Assembly (NCBI RefSeq): GCF_004363075.1
Contig: NZ_SNYN01000005.1
Location: 123,696 to 187,695, forward strand
DNA: 64,000 nucleotides
Reading direction: 5' to 3'
DNA from: Actinorugispora endophytica
GTDB lineage: Bacteria; Actinomycetota; Actinomycetes; Streptosporangiales; Streptosporangiaceae
The position numbers and the translations under genes were made by a program. How positions within the stretch are numbered: the first letter of the stretch is position 1; each line of letters opens with the position of its first letter. Below the pieces are notes generated by a model. That model ran no database searches. It worked only from the letters and a program-made list of their open reading frames with translations, and had not been told where the DNA came from. Positions 42,894-52,328 of this stretch are shown piece by piece.

Positions 42894-44042
42894 GTGAGAT
42901 TCCTCCGCGAAGTCGCCGCCTGGTCGACGGCGGGGTTGGCGGCGCTGGCGGCGGTCGACTCCCACCTCGGCAACATGATCACCGTCCCGTGGCCCCTCCT
43001 GGCGGCGGACGCCGCGCTCGGGGCCGCGCTCCTCCTGTTCCGGGACCGGCTCGGGCGCCGCCCGTGGACCCGCTGGGCGCTTGCGGTGCTCCCGGCCGTG
43101 TCGACCGCGTCGATCGGCCCGGCCGCGCTCGCCGTCGCGCGCGCCGCGGCCCGGAGGCGGTGGCGGACGGTGCTGCCCCTCGGGGCCGTGTTCGCGTCCG
43201 CGCTGGCGGCGGGCTTCCACGCCCCGTGGACGGTGCTCTCGCCGGTCTCCCCCGCCTGGGCCGGGCTGCTGCTCGTGGCCGTCTCCGTCACGAGCCTGGT
43301 GACGGCGTCGGCGTACCGGGGCGCCCGCGTCGACCTGATCGGGGCCCTGCGCGAGCGGGCCCTGGACGCCGAGCGCGAGCAGCACGCCCGGGTCGCGGCC
43401 GCCCGGTTCGAGGAGCGCAACCGCATCGCCCGGGAGATGCACGACGTCCTCGCGCACCGCCTCACGATCATCTCGCTCGACGCCTCCGCGCTCTCGTACC
43501 GACCGGACCTCCCCGAGGCCGACCGCCGCTCCCTCGCCGAGGAGATCCTGTCGAACACCCGCCAGTCGCTCGCCGAGGTGCGCGGTATCCTCGCCGACCT
43601 CCGGTCGTCCGATGGTCCGACGGATGACGCGCCGGACGCCCCGCAGCCGACCTTCGAGGAGCTCGGCCGGCTCTTCGAGGACAACCGCAGGGCCGGGGTC
43701 GAGCTCGACGTCCGCGACGAGGTGAGCGCGCTCGGCCCCGCGCCCTCGGGCACCGGCCGCCACGCCTACCGGATCGTGCAGGAGGCCCTGACGAACGCGC
43801 GCAAGCACGGCGCGCCCGGGCCGGTCACCGTGCGGGTCCTGCCCGACGGGGAGGACGCGGTCCTCATCGAGGTCCGCAACCCCGTCGCCGCCGGTCCCGC
43901 GCGGCCCGGCGCGGACGGCCCCGGGGGAGGGGTCGGCCTCGTGGGGCTGACCGAGCGGGTCGCGATCTGCGGGGGCTCCCTGGTCTGGGGGGACGCGGGC
44001 GACCACTTCGAGCTGAGGGCGCGTCTACCGTGGACGGGGTGA
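42894..44042 (+). CDS. Sensor histidine kinase (divergent from ABC exporter)
   Basis: GTG at 42894 follows GGTGGGG and gives 382 residues. The N-terminal ~135 residues contain four or five hydrophobic segments; the HisKA_3 box is NRIAREMHDVLAHRLTIISL (near residue 180) and the ATPase domain shows QEALTNARKHG and GVGLVGLTERV. The extended antisense-free gap upstream (42631-42893) is the shared promoter zone with the exporter. Its stop overlaps the response-regulator start (GTGA). Confidence 0.86.
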   Translation: MRFLREVAAWSTAGLAALAAVDSHLGNMITVPWPLLAADAALGAALLLFRDRLGRRPWTRWALAVLPAVSTASIGPAALAVARAAARRRWRTVLPLGAVFASALAAGFHAPWTVLSPVSPAWAGLLLVAVSVTSLVTASAYRGARVDLIGALRERALDAEREQHARVAAARFEERNRIAREMHDVLAHRLTIISLDASALSYRPDLPEADRRSLAEEILSNTRQSLAEVRGILADLRSSDGPTDDAPDAPQPTFEELGRLFEDNRRAGVELDVRDEVSALGPAPSGTGRHAYRIVQEALTNARKHGAPGPVTVRVLPDGEDAVLIEVRNPVAAGPARPGADGPGGGVGLVGLTERVAICGGSLVWGDAGDHFELRARLPWTG

Positions 44043-44698
44043 GGAACCGGGTGAGAGTGCTGATCGTCGACGACGACCCGATGGTCCGGCGCGGTGTGCG
44101 GCTGCTCGTCGAGGGCGAGGCGGTCGAGGTGGTCGGGGAGGCGGGCGACGGGGAGGAGGCCGTGCGCCGCGCCGCCGAGCTCGCGCCCGACGTGGTGGTC
44201 ATGGACCTGCGCATGCCGGGGACCGACGGGGTCGCCGCGACCGAGCGGATCCGGAGCCGCCCGGGGGCGCCGCCCGTCCTCGTGCTGACCACCCTCGACT
44301 CGGACCGCTCCCTCGTGCGCGCCCTCCGGGCGGGCGCGAGCGGCTTCCTGCTCAAGGACGCGCCGCCGGACGAGCTGGTCGACGCCATCACCGCGGTCCA
44401 CGAGCGGCGCACGAGCCTCTCGGACGCGGCCGCGCGGCGGCTCGTCCGGATCGCCGTCGGGGAGGACGACGGCCGCCGGCGCGCCGCCCGGGAGCGGGTC
44501 GCCCTGCTGTCCGACCGCGAACGCGAGGTCGCCGTCGCGGTCAGCCGCGGCCTGTCGAACACCGAGATCGCGGAGGCGCTGTTCATGAGCGTCAGCAACG
44601 TCAAGGCCGTCATCGGCCGCGTCATGTCCAAGCTGGACGCCCCGAACCGGGTCCTGGTCGCCAACACCGTCCGCGACGCCCGCCTCGACGAGGGCTGA
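44039..44698 (+). CDS. NarL/LuxR-type response regulator
   Basis: A 219-residue regulator starting with GTG at 44039 that overlaps the kinase stop; GTG codons at 44030 and 44051 are alternatives. Receiver: VDDDPMV, phospho-acceptor in VVMDLRMPG, Thr in LTTLD, Lys in LLKDAPP. HTH: LLSDREREVAVAVSRGLSNT and SVSNVKAVIGRVMSKL. It completes the two-component system next to the ABC exporter at 41228-42630. Repeat copy F follows the stop and may terminate the transcript. Confidence 0.87.
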   Translation: MRNRVRVLIVDDDPMVRRGVRLLVEGEAVEVVGEAGDGEEAVRRAAELAPDVVVMDLRMPGTDGVAATERIRSRPGAPPVLVLTTLDSDRSLVRALRAGASGFLLKDAPPDELVDAITAVHERRTSLSDAAARRLVRIAVGEDDGRRRAARERVALLSDREREVAVAVSRGLSNTEIAEALFMSVSNVKAVIGRVMSKLDAPNRVLVANTVRDARLDEG

Positions 44699-44702
44699 CC
44701 TG

Positions 44703-44766
44703 CGGTGATCTTGACCTTTTCGGGGTCTCAACCGCGTCCGAGACCCCGAAAAGGTCAAGATCACCG
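44703..44766. repeat. Palindromic intergenic repeat, copy F (inverted)
   Basis: CGGTGATCTTGACCTTTTC pairs with GAAAAGGTCAAGATCACCG without mismatch; inner CGGGGTCTC / GAGACCCCG and loop AACCGCGTCC, which is the loop of copies A-D read from the other strand. Confidence 0.9.
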
Positions 44767-44823
44767 AGAAAAGCACCGTACGCTCCTGGCCGGAGTGTCG
44801 AACACGAGAGAGAGGACGCAGGG

Positions 44824-45303
44824 GTGCGGATCGGGATCACGGGGCATTGCAACCTGGCCGCCGACAGCGTGGCGCCGGTGCGCCGGGCGCTGGCCGAGGC
44901 GCTGGCGCCGTACGCGGGCGCGGATCTGGTGGGGGTGTCCTGCCTGGCGCGGGGGGCCGACCAGCTCTTCGCCGAGGCGGTGCTGGCGGCCGGGGGAGGG
45001 CTGGAGGTGGTGCTGCCGTCAGCGGACTACCGGGAGACCAGGGTCAGGCCCGACAACCGGGAGATGTTCGACCGCCTGCTGGTCAGCGCGGCGTGCGTGC
45101 GCTTCATGCCGCACCTGAAGGCGGGCGGGCAGGCGTACGAGGACGCCAACGAGGCGCTCCTGGGCGGCGTCGACCGGCTCTTCGCGGTCTGGGACGGCCG
45201 ACCGGCCAGAGGCAAGGGCGGGACCGCCGAGGCGGTCGGGGCCGCGCGGGGCAGGGGCCTCCCCGTCGACGTCGTCTGGCCGGACGGGGCCCGGCGGAAG
45301 TAG
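44824..45303 (+). CDS. SLOG-like nucleotide-binding protein of unknown function
   Basis: A 159-residue alpha/beta protein with a start GTG at 44824. The opening RIGITGHCNL, SCLARGADQLFAEAVL near residue 38 and VVLPSADY near 60 resemble the Rossmann-like SLOG/LOG superfamily, where a Gly-rich first loop and a later acidic loop bind nucleotide ligands. It is short, single-domain and monocistronic. Some SLOG proteins sense nucleotide signals in conflict systems and others are enzymes; nothing here decides which. Confidence 0.6.
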   Translation: MRIGITGHCNLAADSVAPVRRALAEALAPYAGADLVGVSCLARGADQLFAEAVLAAGGGLEVVLPSADYRETRVRPDNREMFDRLLVSAACVRFMPHLKAGGQAYEDANEALLGGVDRLFAVWDGRPARGKGGTAEAVGAARGRGLPVDVVWPDGARRK

Positions 45304-45452
45304 CCGCCGCCCCGGCTCCCGGCTTCCCGGGGCCGACCGGGGCCGACCGGGGCCCGCTGAGCGGGTTCCGCGTCGAACCCCTCGGCGCTCTTGGCGTCAG
45401 CGCGGGCGGGGCCGCGTCCGGCGGGTGCGGCCCGGCACGGACGCGGTCCCGC

Positions 45453-46970
45453 TCAGACGTCCGACGATTCGAGTTCCCGCTCGGGTGCGCGGCGCCGCAG
45501 CAGAGCGCGGGCGAGCGGCAGGACGATGACGACGGCCAGCACCAGGAGCAGAGTGCCGGAGATCGGCCGGGTGAGGAACCCGAACGGGTCGCCGTCGAAG
45601 AGCAGCAGCGACCGGCGCAGCGAGCTCTCCAGCAGCGAGCCGAGCACGAACGCGAGCACCAGGGGCCCGGGTTCGAAGCCGAACTTCTTCATCAGGTAGC
45701 CGATGACGCCGAAGACGATCACCAGGGCGATGTCGAAGACGCTGTTGCGGACGGTGTAGACGCCCACCAGCGTGATCAGCACGGTGATCGGGGCCAGGAT
45801 CGTGGAGCGCACCCGCAGGATCCTGACGAACAGGCCCACCAGCGGGATGCTCATGATCAGCAGCAGGATGTTCCCGATGTACATCGAGTTCACCACGCCC
45901 CAGAAGAGCTCCGGCTCCTCCGACAGCAGCTGCGGCCCCGGCGACACGCCCTGGATGAGAAGCGCGCCGAAGATCATCGCCATCGTGGCGTTGGCGGGGA
46001 TACCGAGGGTGAGCAGCGGGATGAACGACGAGGTGGAAGCCGCGTTGTTGGCGGTCTCCGGCGCGGCGACGCCCTCGATCGCCCCCCGGCCGAACCGCTC
46101 GGGCGTCCGGGAGCGCCGCTTCTCCATGGCGTAGGCCGCCAGCGAGGACAGCGTGGCGCCGCCGCCGGGCAGGATGCCGAGGAGGAAACCGAGCACCGAT
46201 CCCCGGCCGATCGCCCCGGACGCCTGGCGCAGGTCGGCGAGGGAGGGCCAGACGTTGGCGACCTTGGCCGGGGCCTTCGCGGCCTGGTTCCGCTCCTCCA
46301 GGCCGTGGAGGATCTCACCGATGCCGAAGATGCCCATCGCGATCGGCACGAAGTCGAGGCCGTCGGCCAGCGACAGCGAATCGAACGTGAACCGCTCGGC
46401 GCCGGTGAACATGTCCCGGCCGACCGTGGCCAGCAGCAGCCCGACGCAGGCGGCGATGACCGCCTTGACCCGGCCGCCGTTGCCCACCGTCGCCACCAGC
46501 AGGATTCCCAGCAGGGCCAGCGCCGTGTACTCGGGGGGACCGAACGCGAGGGCGAAACCCGCGATCACGGGCGCCAGCAACGACAGCGCCACGATCGAGA
46601 CCGTGCCGCCCACGAACGAGCCGATCGCGGCGATCCCCAGCGCGGTCCCCGCCCGTCCCTGACGGGCCATCACGTGGCCGTCGAAGACCGTCACCACCGA
46701 GGACGCCTCTCCGGGGAGCCGGAGCAGGACCGAGGTGATGGTACCGCCGTACTGGGCGCCGTAGAAGATTCCCGCGAGCATGATGATCGCGGTCACCGGT
46801 TCGATGCCGAAGGTGAGCGGCAGCAGGATCGCGATGGTGGCGGCCGGGCCGAGACCGGGGAGCACGCCCACCAGCATCCCGATCACGACGCCGATCAGGC
46901 AGTAGAGCAGGTTGGTCGGCTCGAGGACGACGCCGAACCCTTCGATCATGGAGGACAGATCCATCGTCAT
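45453..46970 (-). CDS. tctA: Tripartite tricarboxylate transporter, large membrane subunit TctA
   Basis: A 505-residue protein with about twelve transmembrane segments. The TctA signature GVLPGLGPAATIAILLPLTF lies near residue 35 and a second Gly-rich repeat LPGGGATLSSLAAY near 270. TctA forms the sodium-driven pathway that accepts substrate from the binding protein TctC. It starts 2 bp after tctB. Its locus, divergent from a LysR gene and next to hexarate catabolism genes, suggests glucarate or galactarate as substrate rather than citrate. Confidence 0.9.
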   Translation of the reverse strand: MTMDLSSMIEGFGVVLEPTNLLYCLIGVVIGMLVGVLPGLGPAATIAILLPLTFGIEPVTAIIMLAGIFYGAQYGGTITSVLLRLPGEASSVVTVFDGHVMARQGRAGTALGIAAIGSFVGGTVSIVALSLLAPVIAGFALAFGPPEYTALALLGILLVATVGNGGRVKAVIAACVGLLLATVGRDMFTGAERFTFDSLSLADGLDFVPIAMGIFGIGEILHGLEERNQAAKAPAKVANVWPSLADLRQASGAIGRGSVLGFLLGILPGGGATLSSLAAYAMEKRRSRTPERFGRGAIEGVAAPETANNAASTSSFIPLLTLGIPANATMAMIFGALLIQGVSPGPQLLSEEPELFWGVVNSMYIGNILLLIMSIPLVGLFVRILRVRSTILAPITVLITLVGVYTVRNSVFDIALVIVFGVIGYLMKKFGFEPGPLVLAFVLGSLLESSLRRSLLLFDGDPFGFLTRPISGTLLLVLAVVIVLPLARALLRRRAPERELESSDV

Positions 46971-46972
46971 TC

Positions 46973-47599
46973 CTAGAAGAGGTGGGGAATCGGCACGGCC
47001 AGCAGTCCGACGAAGACCACGTAGAAGGCGGCCACGACGGCGACCGAGGTCACCGCGGACAGGCGCCAGGACTCACCACCGAGGAAGCGCAGCCACACGA
47101 AGGCCAGGACGGCGGAGGGGATCTCGAAGCCGATCACGCCGACCAGGGAGACGAAGAGGACCATGGTGGCGATCCCGGCCAGGACCTTCCAGACGGAGGA
47201 CGAGAAGACCTCGGTGTCACGGGTGCTCCGCGCCGTCGCGCCCAGGACGACGCCCAGGCAGGAGACGGCGGCGCTGATGAGGAAGGGCCAGGTGCCGGCC
47301 GAGGGCTCGGCGAGGCCGCCCAGGCCGAGGGACCAGGAGCCGGCCATCCCCGCGCCTCCCAGGGCGACGACCACGATCGCGACCACGAGGTTGGCCGCCG
47401 GGCCGAGCGGCGCGGGACCGTCCTCGTCGTCCTCGCCGTCCTGGAGGGCGTCGCCCGGCGAGGGCGCGGGCGCCTCCGGGGAGGCGGCCGCCCCTCCGGG
47501 ACCGGTCGTGTGTCCGGGCCCGGAAGGGGCGGCGTCCGCGTCCGCGGGGAGAGAGGCGTCCTCGGGATCGGCCGGGCGCTTGAGCCAGGAGCGGCTCAC
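46973..47599 (-). CDS. tctB: Tripartite tricarboxylate transporter, small subunit TctB
   Basis: GTG at 47599 overlaps the tctC stop (GTGA) and gives 208 residues. An unusually long Ala/Pro/Asp-rich cytoplasmic N-terminus (residues 1-65) precedes four hydrophobic segments, the usual TctB topology. The N-terminal extension has no counterpart in the basic family and may be disordered. It forms the membrane complex with TctA. Confidence 0.85.
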   Translation of the reverse strand: MSRSWLKRPADPEDASLPADADAAPSGPGHTTGPGGAAASPEAPAPSPGDALQDGEDDEDGPAPLGPAANLVVAIVVVALGGAGMAGSWSLGLGGLAEPSAGTWPFLISAAVSCLGVVLGATARSTRDTEVFSSSVWKVLAGIATMVLFVSLVGVIGFEIPSAVLAFVWLRFLGGESWRLSAVTSVAVVAAFYVVFVGLLAVPIPHLF

Positions 47600-48606
47600 T
47601 GCTCCTCGCTGAGGTCGATCCCGTACTCCTCGATCATGGCCTGGTAGCTCTCCCGGTAGCCGGCCCACTCGTCGATCACCTGGTCGGCGCCCACCTCGTG
47701 CGCGGTGAGCAGGTTGGCCTCGTTGAACGAGTCGTACTGCTCGGTGCCGAACGCGGCCGTGAACGCCTCCCGCAGCCGCTCCACGGTCGCCTCCGGAGTG
47801 CCCTTGGGCGCCACGACCGCCCGGTACTGCGAGACCTGCACGTCGTACCCCTCCTCGTCAGCCGTCGGGACGTCGGGAAGGTACTGGTTGCGCTCATCGG
47901 AGAAGGTGAGCAGCGGAACCAGCTCGCCCCCCTCGATCTGCCCGATCGCCTCGCCGAGCTGGATGGCGGCCACGTCCACCTGCTCGCCGAGGACCGCGGT
48001 CATGGTGGGCGAGCCGCCGTCGAAGGGGACCGCGGTGCCCGCGATCTCCGCCTGCTCGAAGAGCAGCTCCTGGGACAGCTGGCTGCCGGTGCCCACGCCG
48101 GTGGTGCCGAACTTCAGCTCGTCGTCCGAGTCGATGAGGTCCTGAAGCGTGTCCAGTTCGGAGGCGGAGGCCGTGACGAGCACGTAGTCGTCCCGGGAGA
48201 CGCCGGTGACCACCGTGAAGTCGTTGATGTCGATGGCCCCGTCCGGTACCGCCAGCGGGGTGATCGCGGTCAGCGAGGCGTTGATGAGCAGCAGGTTCTG
48301 CCCGTCCGGCTTCTCTCCCGAGATCTCGTTGGCCGCCAGGGCGCCGTTGGCGCCGGGGGTGTTGACCACGGGCATCGCGACACCGAGTTCGTCGGAGGCG
48401 CCCTCGGCCAGGGCCCGGGCGATCAGGTCGGTGCTCCCGCCCGCGTCCTGGCCGACCATCAGGGTGACCGGCCCCTGGGGGAACGCCTCGCCGTCACCGC
48501 CGCCGGACAGGTTCCCGCCACACGCCGCGGCGGACAGAGTGAGAGTCGCCGCGAGCGCGGACACCGTCCCCCGACGTACGTTTTTCCTGCTCGGCAACTG
48601 GGCCAT
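47596..48606 (-). CDS. tctC: Tripartite tricarboxylate transporter substrate-binding lipoprotein TctC
   Basis: ATG at 48606 follows GAGGAGG and gives a 336-residue extracytoplasmic binding protein. A basic N-terminus, hydrophobic core and lipobox SAAAC mark it as a lipoprotein. Bug/TctC features are visible: VTLMVGQDAGGSTDLIARAL near residue 65, VVNTPGANGALAANEI near 95 and GTTGVGTGSQLS near 170. First gene of the transporter operon, divergent from the LysR gene and preceded by the putative LysR operator. Confidence 0.9.
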   Translation of the reverse strand: MAQLPSRKNVRRGTVSALAATLTLSAAACGGNLSGGGDGEAFPQGPVTLMVGQDAGGSTDLIARALAEGASDELGVAMPVVNTPGANGALAANEISGEKPDGQNLLLINASLTAITPLAVPDGAIDINDFTVVTGVSRDDYVLVTASASELDTLQDLIDSDDELKFGTTGVGTGSQLSQELLFEQAEIAGTAVPFDGGSPTMTAVLGEQVDVAAIQLGEAIGQIEGGELVPLLTFSDERNQYLPDVPTADEEGYDVQVSQYRAVVAPKGTPEATVERLREAFTAAFGTEQYDSFNEANLLTAHEVGADQVIDEWAGYRESYQAMIEEYGIDLSEEQ

Positions 48607-48719
48607 GTGTCCTCCTCGGATTTCGTTCCCACCCGCCACCGCGAACGCTGTGAGTGCCGTCACGTTGGCGAGTGTCTGGAAGCCTAGGACGACGGATCAT
48701 GCCTGTCTAAGTCGAATAC

Positions 48720-48735
48720 TGCATAACCTGATACC
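48720..48735. promoter_or_regulatory. Putative LysR operator, transporter side
   Basis: TGCATAACCTGATACC here, read on the minus strand as GGTATCAGGTTATGCA, differs at only two of sixteen bases from the motif before the kdgD gene. It ends 11 bp before the LysR start codon, so it could also mediate autoregulation. Confidence 0.6.
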
Positions 48736-48746
48736 TTCAGCGCATC

Positions 48747-49640
48747 ATGTTCTCTTTCGACCAATTGCGGGGCTTTGTCGCGGTCGCGGAGGAGCTGCAC
48801 TTCGGCCGGGCCGCCGAGCGGTTGTCCATGACGCAGCCCCCGCTGAGCCGCCAGATCCAGAAGCTGGAGCGGACGGTCGGTGTGCGGCTCCTGGAACGCG
48901 ATCGCCGCCGGGTGGTGCTGACCGCGGCGGGCGAGGCGTTCCTGGCCGAGGCGCGCCGGCTGCTCTCCCTGGCCGAGAGCGCGCCCGACCTCGCCCGGCG
49001 GATCTCCGCGGGTTCCAGCGGGACGCTCCGGGTGGGTTTCACCGCCGCCTCCTCCTACGGTGTCCTGGGGCAGCTGCTCAACACGCTGGAGGAGGGGCTG
49101 CCGGGGATCGACGTCGAGCTGTTCGAGATGGTCACCCGTGAGCAGGTCTCCGCGCTCACGAGCGGTGAACTGGACGTGGGGCTGGCCCGCCCGCCCTTCG
49201 ACACCGACGTCTTCGGCTCCCGGGTCCAGCACCGGGAGCGGATGCTGGTCGCCGCGCCCCACGACCACCCGCTGGCCAGACGGGGCGCCCCCGTCACCGC
49301 CGAGGACCTGGTCGACGTCCCGCTGATCATGCACTCGCCGACCAAGGCCCGCTACTTCTACGACCTCGTCGTCGGGCTGCTGCCCATCGCCCACCAGAAC
49401 GTGGTCCACACGGTCAGCCAGGTCCTGACCATGGTGTGGCTGGTGGCGGCGGGCCGCGGGGTCGCCTTCGTCCCCTCCTCGGCGATGGGGCTGGGCATCG
49501 AGGGCGTGTCCTACCTCGAACTCGACGGGCTTCCCGAGATCCCGGTCGAGCTGCACCTGATCTGGATGCGCGGCTCCCGGAACCCCGTCATCACGCGGGT
49601 TCTCCAGGTGTGGCCGACCGTCGACGACACATCGGCCTGA
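48747..49640 (+). CDS. LysR-family transcriptional regulator of the hexarate locus
   Basis: A 297-residue regulator: winged HTH in residues 1-60 (FVAVAEELHFGRAAERLSMT, then LSRQIQKLE) and a periplasmic-binding-like effector domain from ~90. It lies between the transporter operon, read leftward, and the catabolic operon, read rightward, the classic place for the pathway regulator. A sugar acid or a pathway intermediate is the likely inducer. No good ribosome-binding site precedes the ATG. Confidence 0.88.
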   Translation: MFSFDQLRGFVAVAEELHFGRAAERLSMTQPPLSRQIQKLERTVGVRLLERDRRRVVLTAAGEAFLAEARRLLSLAESAPDLARRISAGSSGTLRVGFTAASSYGVLGQLLNTLEEGLPGIDVELFEMVTREQVSALTSGELDVGLARPPFDTDVFGSRVQHRERMLVAAPHDHPLARRGAPVTAEDLVDVPLIMHSPTKARYFYDLVVGLLPIAHQNVVHTVSQVLTMVWLVAAGRGVAFVPSSAMGLGIEGVSYLELDGLPEIPVELHLIWMRGSRNPVITRVLQVWPTVDDTSA

Positions 49641-49649
49641 TGCCGCCGG

Positions 49650-49665
49650 GGTATCAGTTGATGCA
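49650..49665. promoter_or_regulatory. Putative LysR operator, catabolic side
   Basis: GGTATCAGTTGATGCA, nearly identical to the site at 48720-48735 in the other orientation. It is partly dyad-symmetric (GGTATC / GATGCA with four of six matched) and lies about 100 bp ahead of the kdgD start codon. Confidence 0.6.
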
Positions 49666-49767
49666 AAAGGAATCTTGGACAGCATCGAAAGCTTCTCCGT
49701 ACGGTAGCGGCAATACAGCACGGGCCCCGGTCAGGGCGAGCCCGACCTGCCGTTCTAAGGACAACGC

Positions 49768-50682
49768 GTGAATCTGATGCACCCAGGTGACCTGGCCGCC
49801 CGGCTCAAGTCCGGCCTCCTGTCCTTCCCCGTCACCCACTTCGACCAGGACCTCGCCTTCGACGAGGCCCGGTACCGGGAGCACCTGGCCTGGCAGGCGA
49901 GCTACGGTGTGGCGGGCCTGTTCACCGCCGGCGGAACCGGGGAGGGATTCTCCCTGCTCCCCGCCGAGATCGACCGGGTGGTCCGGGCGGCGGTCGACGA
50001 GATCGGCGGCACGGTGCCGGTGCTCGCCCCCGCCACCGGCGGCACCGCCGCCGCCGTGGCCCAGGCCCGCGCCGCGCAGGAGGCCGGGGCCGACGGCATC
50101 CTGCTCATGCCGCCCTACCTCACCGAGGCCGGGCAGGCCGGGCTGGCCGAGCACGTCAGCGCCGTCTGCGCGGCCACCGACCTGGGCGTCATCGTCTACA
50201 GCCGGGCCAACGCCGTGTTCACCGACGAGACCGTGGCCGTCATCGCCGAGCGCAACCCGAACCTCATCGGGCTCAAGGACGGCATCGGCGACATCGAGTC
50301 GATGACCCGCGTCTACGCCAAGGTCGGCGACCGCCTCGTCTACATCGGCGGACTGCCCACCGCCGAGACCTTCGCGCTGCCCCTGCTCCAGCTGGGAGTG
50401 AGCACCTACTCCTCGGCGCTGTACAACTTCCTCCCCGAGTTCGCCCTCGGGTTCTTCGAGGCGGTCCGCGCCCAGGACCGGGACGCGGTCTACCGCAAGC
50501 TCAACGACTTCGTGATCCCCTACCTGGACATCCGCGACCGCACCCGCGGGTACGCCGTGTCCATCGTCAAGGCCGGCCTGGACGCCGTCGGACGCCACGG
50601 CGGCGCGGTGCGCCCGCCCCTGACCAACCTCACCGAGGCCGAACTCGGCGAGCTGACCGCTCTGGTCAAGAAGGTCTCCTGA
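49768..50682 (+). CDS. kdgD: 5-dehydro-4-deoxyglucarate dehydratase
   Basis: A 304-residue DHDPS/NAL-superfamily lyase. The substrate-binding GGTGEGFSL is near residue 53, the catalytic tyrosine in [10 protein letters not shown] near 150 and the Schiff-base lysine in GLKDGIGD near 170. It decarboxylates and dehydrates 5-keto-4-deoxyglucarate to 2-oxoglutarate semialdehyde. The variant YSRAN in place of the commoner YNRxN does not touch the Tyr itself. GTG start after AAGGA; first gene of the catabolic operon. Confidence 0.88.
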   Translation: MNLMHPGDLAARLKSGLLSFPVTHFDQDLAFDEARYREHLAWQASYGVAGLFTAGGTGEGFSLLPAEIDRVVRAAVDEIGGTVPVLAPATGGTAAAVAQARAAQEAGADGILLMPPYLTEAGQAGLAEHVSAVCAATDLGVIVYSRANAVFTDETVAVIAERNPNLIGLKDGIGDIESMTRVYAKVGDRLVYIGGLPTAETFALPLLQLGVSTYSSALYNFLPEFALGFFEAVRAQDRDAVYRKLNDFVIPYLDIRDRTRGYAVSIVKAGLDAVGRHGGAVRPPLTNLTEAELGELTALVKKVS

Positions 50683-50726
50683 CCCGATGCCCGTCCCGCC
50701 CCGCTTCCACCGCAGGAGGAATCCCA

Positions 50727-52328
50727 ATGCCCGTTGACGGAAAACCGATCGTGGCCGGGAAGCCGGTCGAGGGCGGGGCCGGCTCCCTCCAGGCGGTCGA
50801 CCCGGCCACCGGTGAGGAGTTCGGCCCGGCCTTCGGCCTGGTCGACGCCCGCCAGATCGAGGACGCCACACGCGCCGCGGAGGCCGCCTTCGACGTCTTC
50901 CGCGCCCAGGCCCCGGACGAGCGCGCCTCGTTCCTGCGGCGCGTCGCCGACAACATCGAGGCGATCGGCCCCGAGCTGACCGCGCGCGCGGTCCGCGAGA
51001 GCGGCCTGCCCCAGGCGCGTCTGGAGGGCGAGCGGGCCCGGACCGTCGGCCAGCTGCGGATGTTCGCCGACGTCGTCGCCCAGGGCGACGCCCTGCAGGC
51101 GCGCATCGACCCCGCGCTGCCCGACCGGAAGCCCGCGCCCCGTCCGGACCTGCGGCTGGCGCACGTCCCCGTGGGACCGGTGGTGGTCTTCGGGGCCAGC
51201 AACTTCCCCCTCGCCTTCTCCACCGCCGGGGGCGACACCGCCTCGGCGCTCGCGGCGGGCTGCCCGGTCGTGGTCAAGGCCCACAACGCCCACCCCGGCA
51301 CCGCCGAACTCGTCGGACAGGCGGTCGCGAAGGCGGTCGCCGACAGCGGCCTGCCCGGCGGGGTGTTCTCCCTGCTCTTCGGCGAGGGCAACGCCATCGG
51401 GCAGGCCCTGGTCGCGGACCCCCGGATCAAGGCCGTCGGGTTCACCGGCTCCCGCGCCGGGGGACTGGCCCTGATGCGGACGGCGGCCGCGCGGCCCGAA
51501 CCGATCCCGGTGTTCGCGGAGATGTCCTCCACCAACCCGGTGGTGGTCCTGCCCGGAGCGCTCGCCGGGGACGCCGTCGAGGACCTGGCCGCGGCCTACG
51601 TCGGATCGCTCACCCTCGGCTCGGGCCAGTTCTGCACCAACCCCGGGCTGGTGTTCGTCCCCTCCTCCCCCCAGGGCGACCGGTTCGTGGCCGCCGCCGG
51701 GCGGCTCGTCGCCGAGGCGGTGGGGCAGACGATGCTCACCGGCCCCATCGCCCGCGCCTTCGAAGCGGGCGTGGAGGCGCTCGCGGCCGAACCGGGGGTG
51801 GAGACGGTCGCCCGCGGAACCGGCGGATCCGGGCCGAACGGGCCCGCGCCCGGGCTGTTCACGGCCGGCCTGGCCTCCCTCACCGCCAACCCCCGGTTGC
51901 AGGAGGAGGTCTTCGGCGCCGCGGGCCTGGTGGTCCGTTACCCCTCGGCCGAGGCCCTCGCCGAGGCCCTGGAGGCCATGGAAGGGCAGCTCACCGCCAC
52001 CCTGCACGCCGACAGCGGGTCCCCGGCGGACGTGGAGGACGCCCGGCTGCTGATACCGGTGCTGGAGCGCCGGGTCGGCCGGATCGTCTTCGGCGGCTGG
52101 CCCACCGGGGTGGAGGTGGCCCACGCGATGGTGCACGGGGGACCCTTCCCCGCCACGTCGGACCCGCGCGGCACCTCGGTCGGCAGCCTGGCCGTCCACC
52201 GGTTCCTGCGGCCGGTCAGCTACCAGGGCGTGCCCGACGCGCTGCTCCCGCCCGCGCTGCGGGAGGCCAACCCCTGGAACCTGAACCGGCGCGTCGAAGG
52301 CGCCGTCGTGCCCGGAGGAGAGCAGTGA
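50727..52328 (+). CDS. 2-oxoglutarate semialdehyde (2,5-dioxovalerate) dehydrogenase
   Basis: A 533-residue aldehyde dehydrogenase. The order is family-typical: [11 protein letters not shown] near residue 155, GFTGSRAGG near 235, base Glu in FAEMSSTNP near 265 and nucleophile Cys in SGQFCTNPG near 305. Enzymes with the FCTNPG motif form the KGSADH group, which oxidises 2-oxoglutarate semialdehyde to 2-oxoglutarate, the last step of this pathway. It sits 44 bp past kdgD, and its stop shares one base with the next start (TGATG). Confidence 0.88.
   Translation: MPVDGKPIVAGKPVEGGAGSLQAVDPATGEEFGPAFGLVDARQIEDATRAAEAAFDVFRAQAPDERASFLRRVADNIEAIGPELTARAVRESGLPQARLEGERARTVGQLRMFADVVAQGDALQARIDPALPDRKPAPRPDLRLAHVPVGPVVVFGASNFPLAFSTAGGDTASALAAGCPVVVKAHNAHPGTAELVGQAVAKAVADSGLPGGVFSLLFGEGNAIGQALVADPRIKAVGFTGSRAGGLALMRTAAARPEPIPVFAEMSSTNPVVVLPGALAGDAVEDLAAAYVGSLTLGSGQFCTNPGLVFVPSSPQGDRFVAAAGRLVAEAVGQTMLTGPIARAFEAGVEALAAEPGVETVARGTGGSGPNGPAPGLFTAGLASLTANPRLQEEVFGAAGLVVRYPSAEALAEALEAMEGQLTATLHADSGSPADVEDARLLIPVLERRVGRIVFGGWPTGVEVAHAMVHGGPFPATSDPRGTSVGSLAVHRFLRPVSYQGVPDALLPPALREANPWNLNRRVEGAVVPGGEQ

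Noticed and set aside
45304..45452. Tandem CCGGGGCCGA units between the SLOG-like gene and tctA as a regulatory array
   Set aside because: Only about three short GC-rich units, which are easily explained by base composition.
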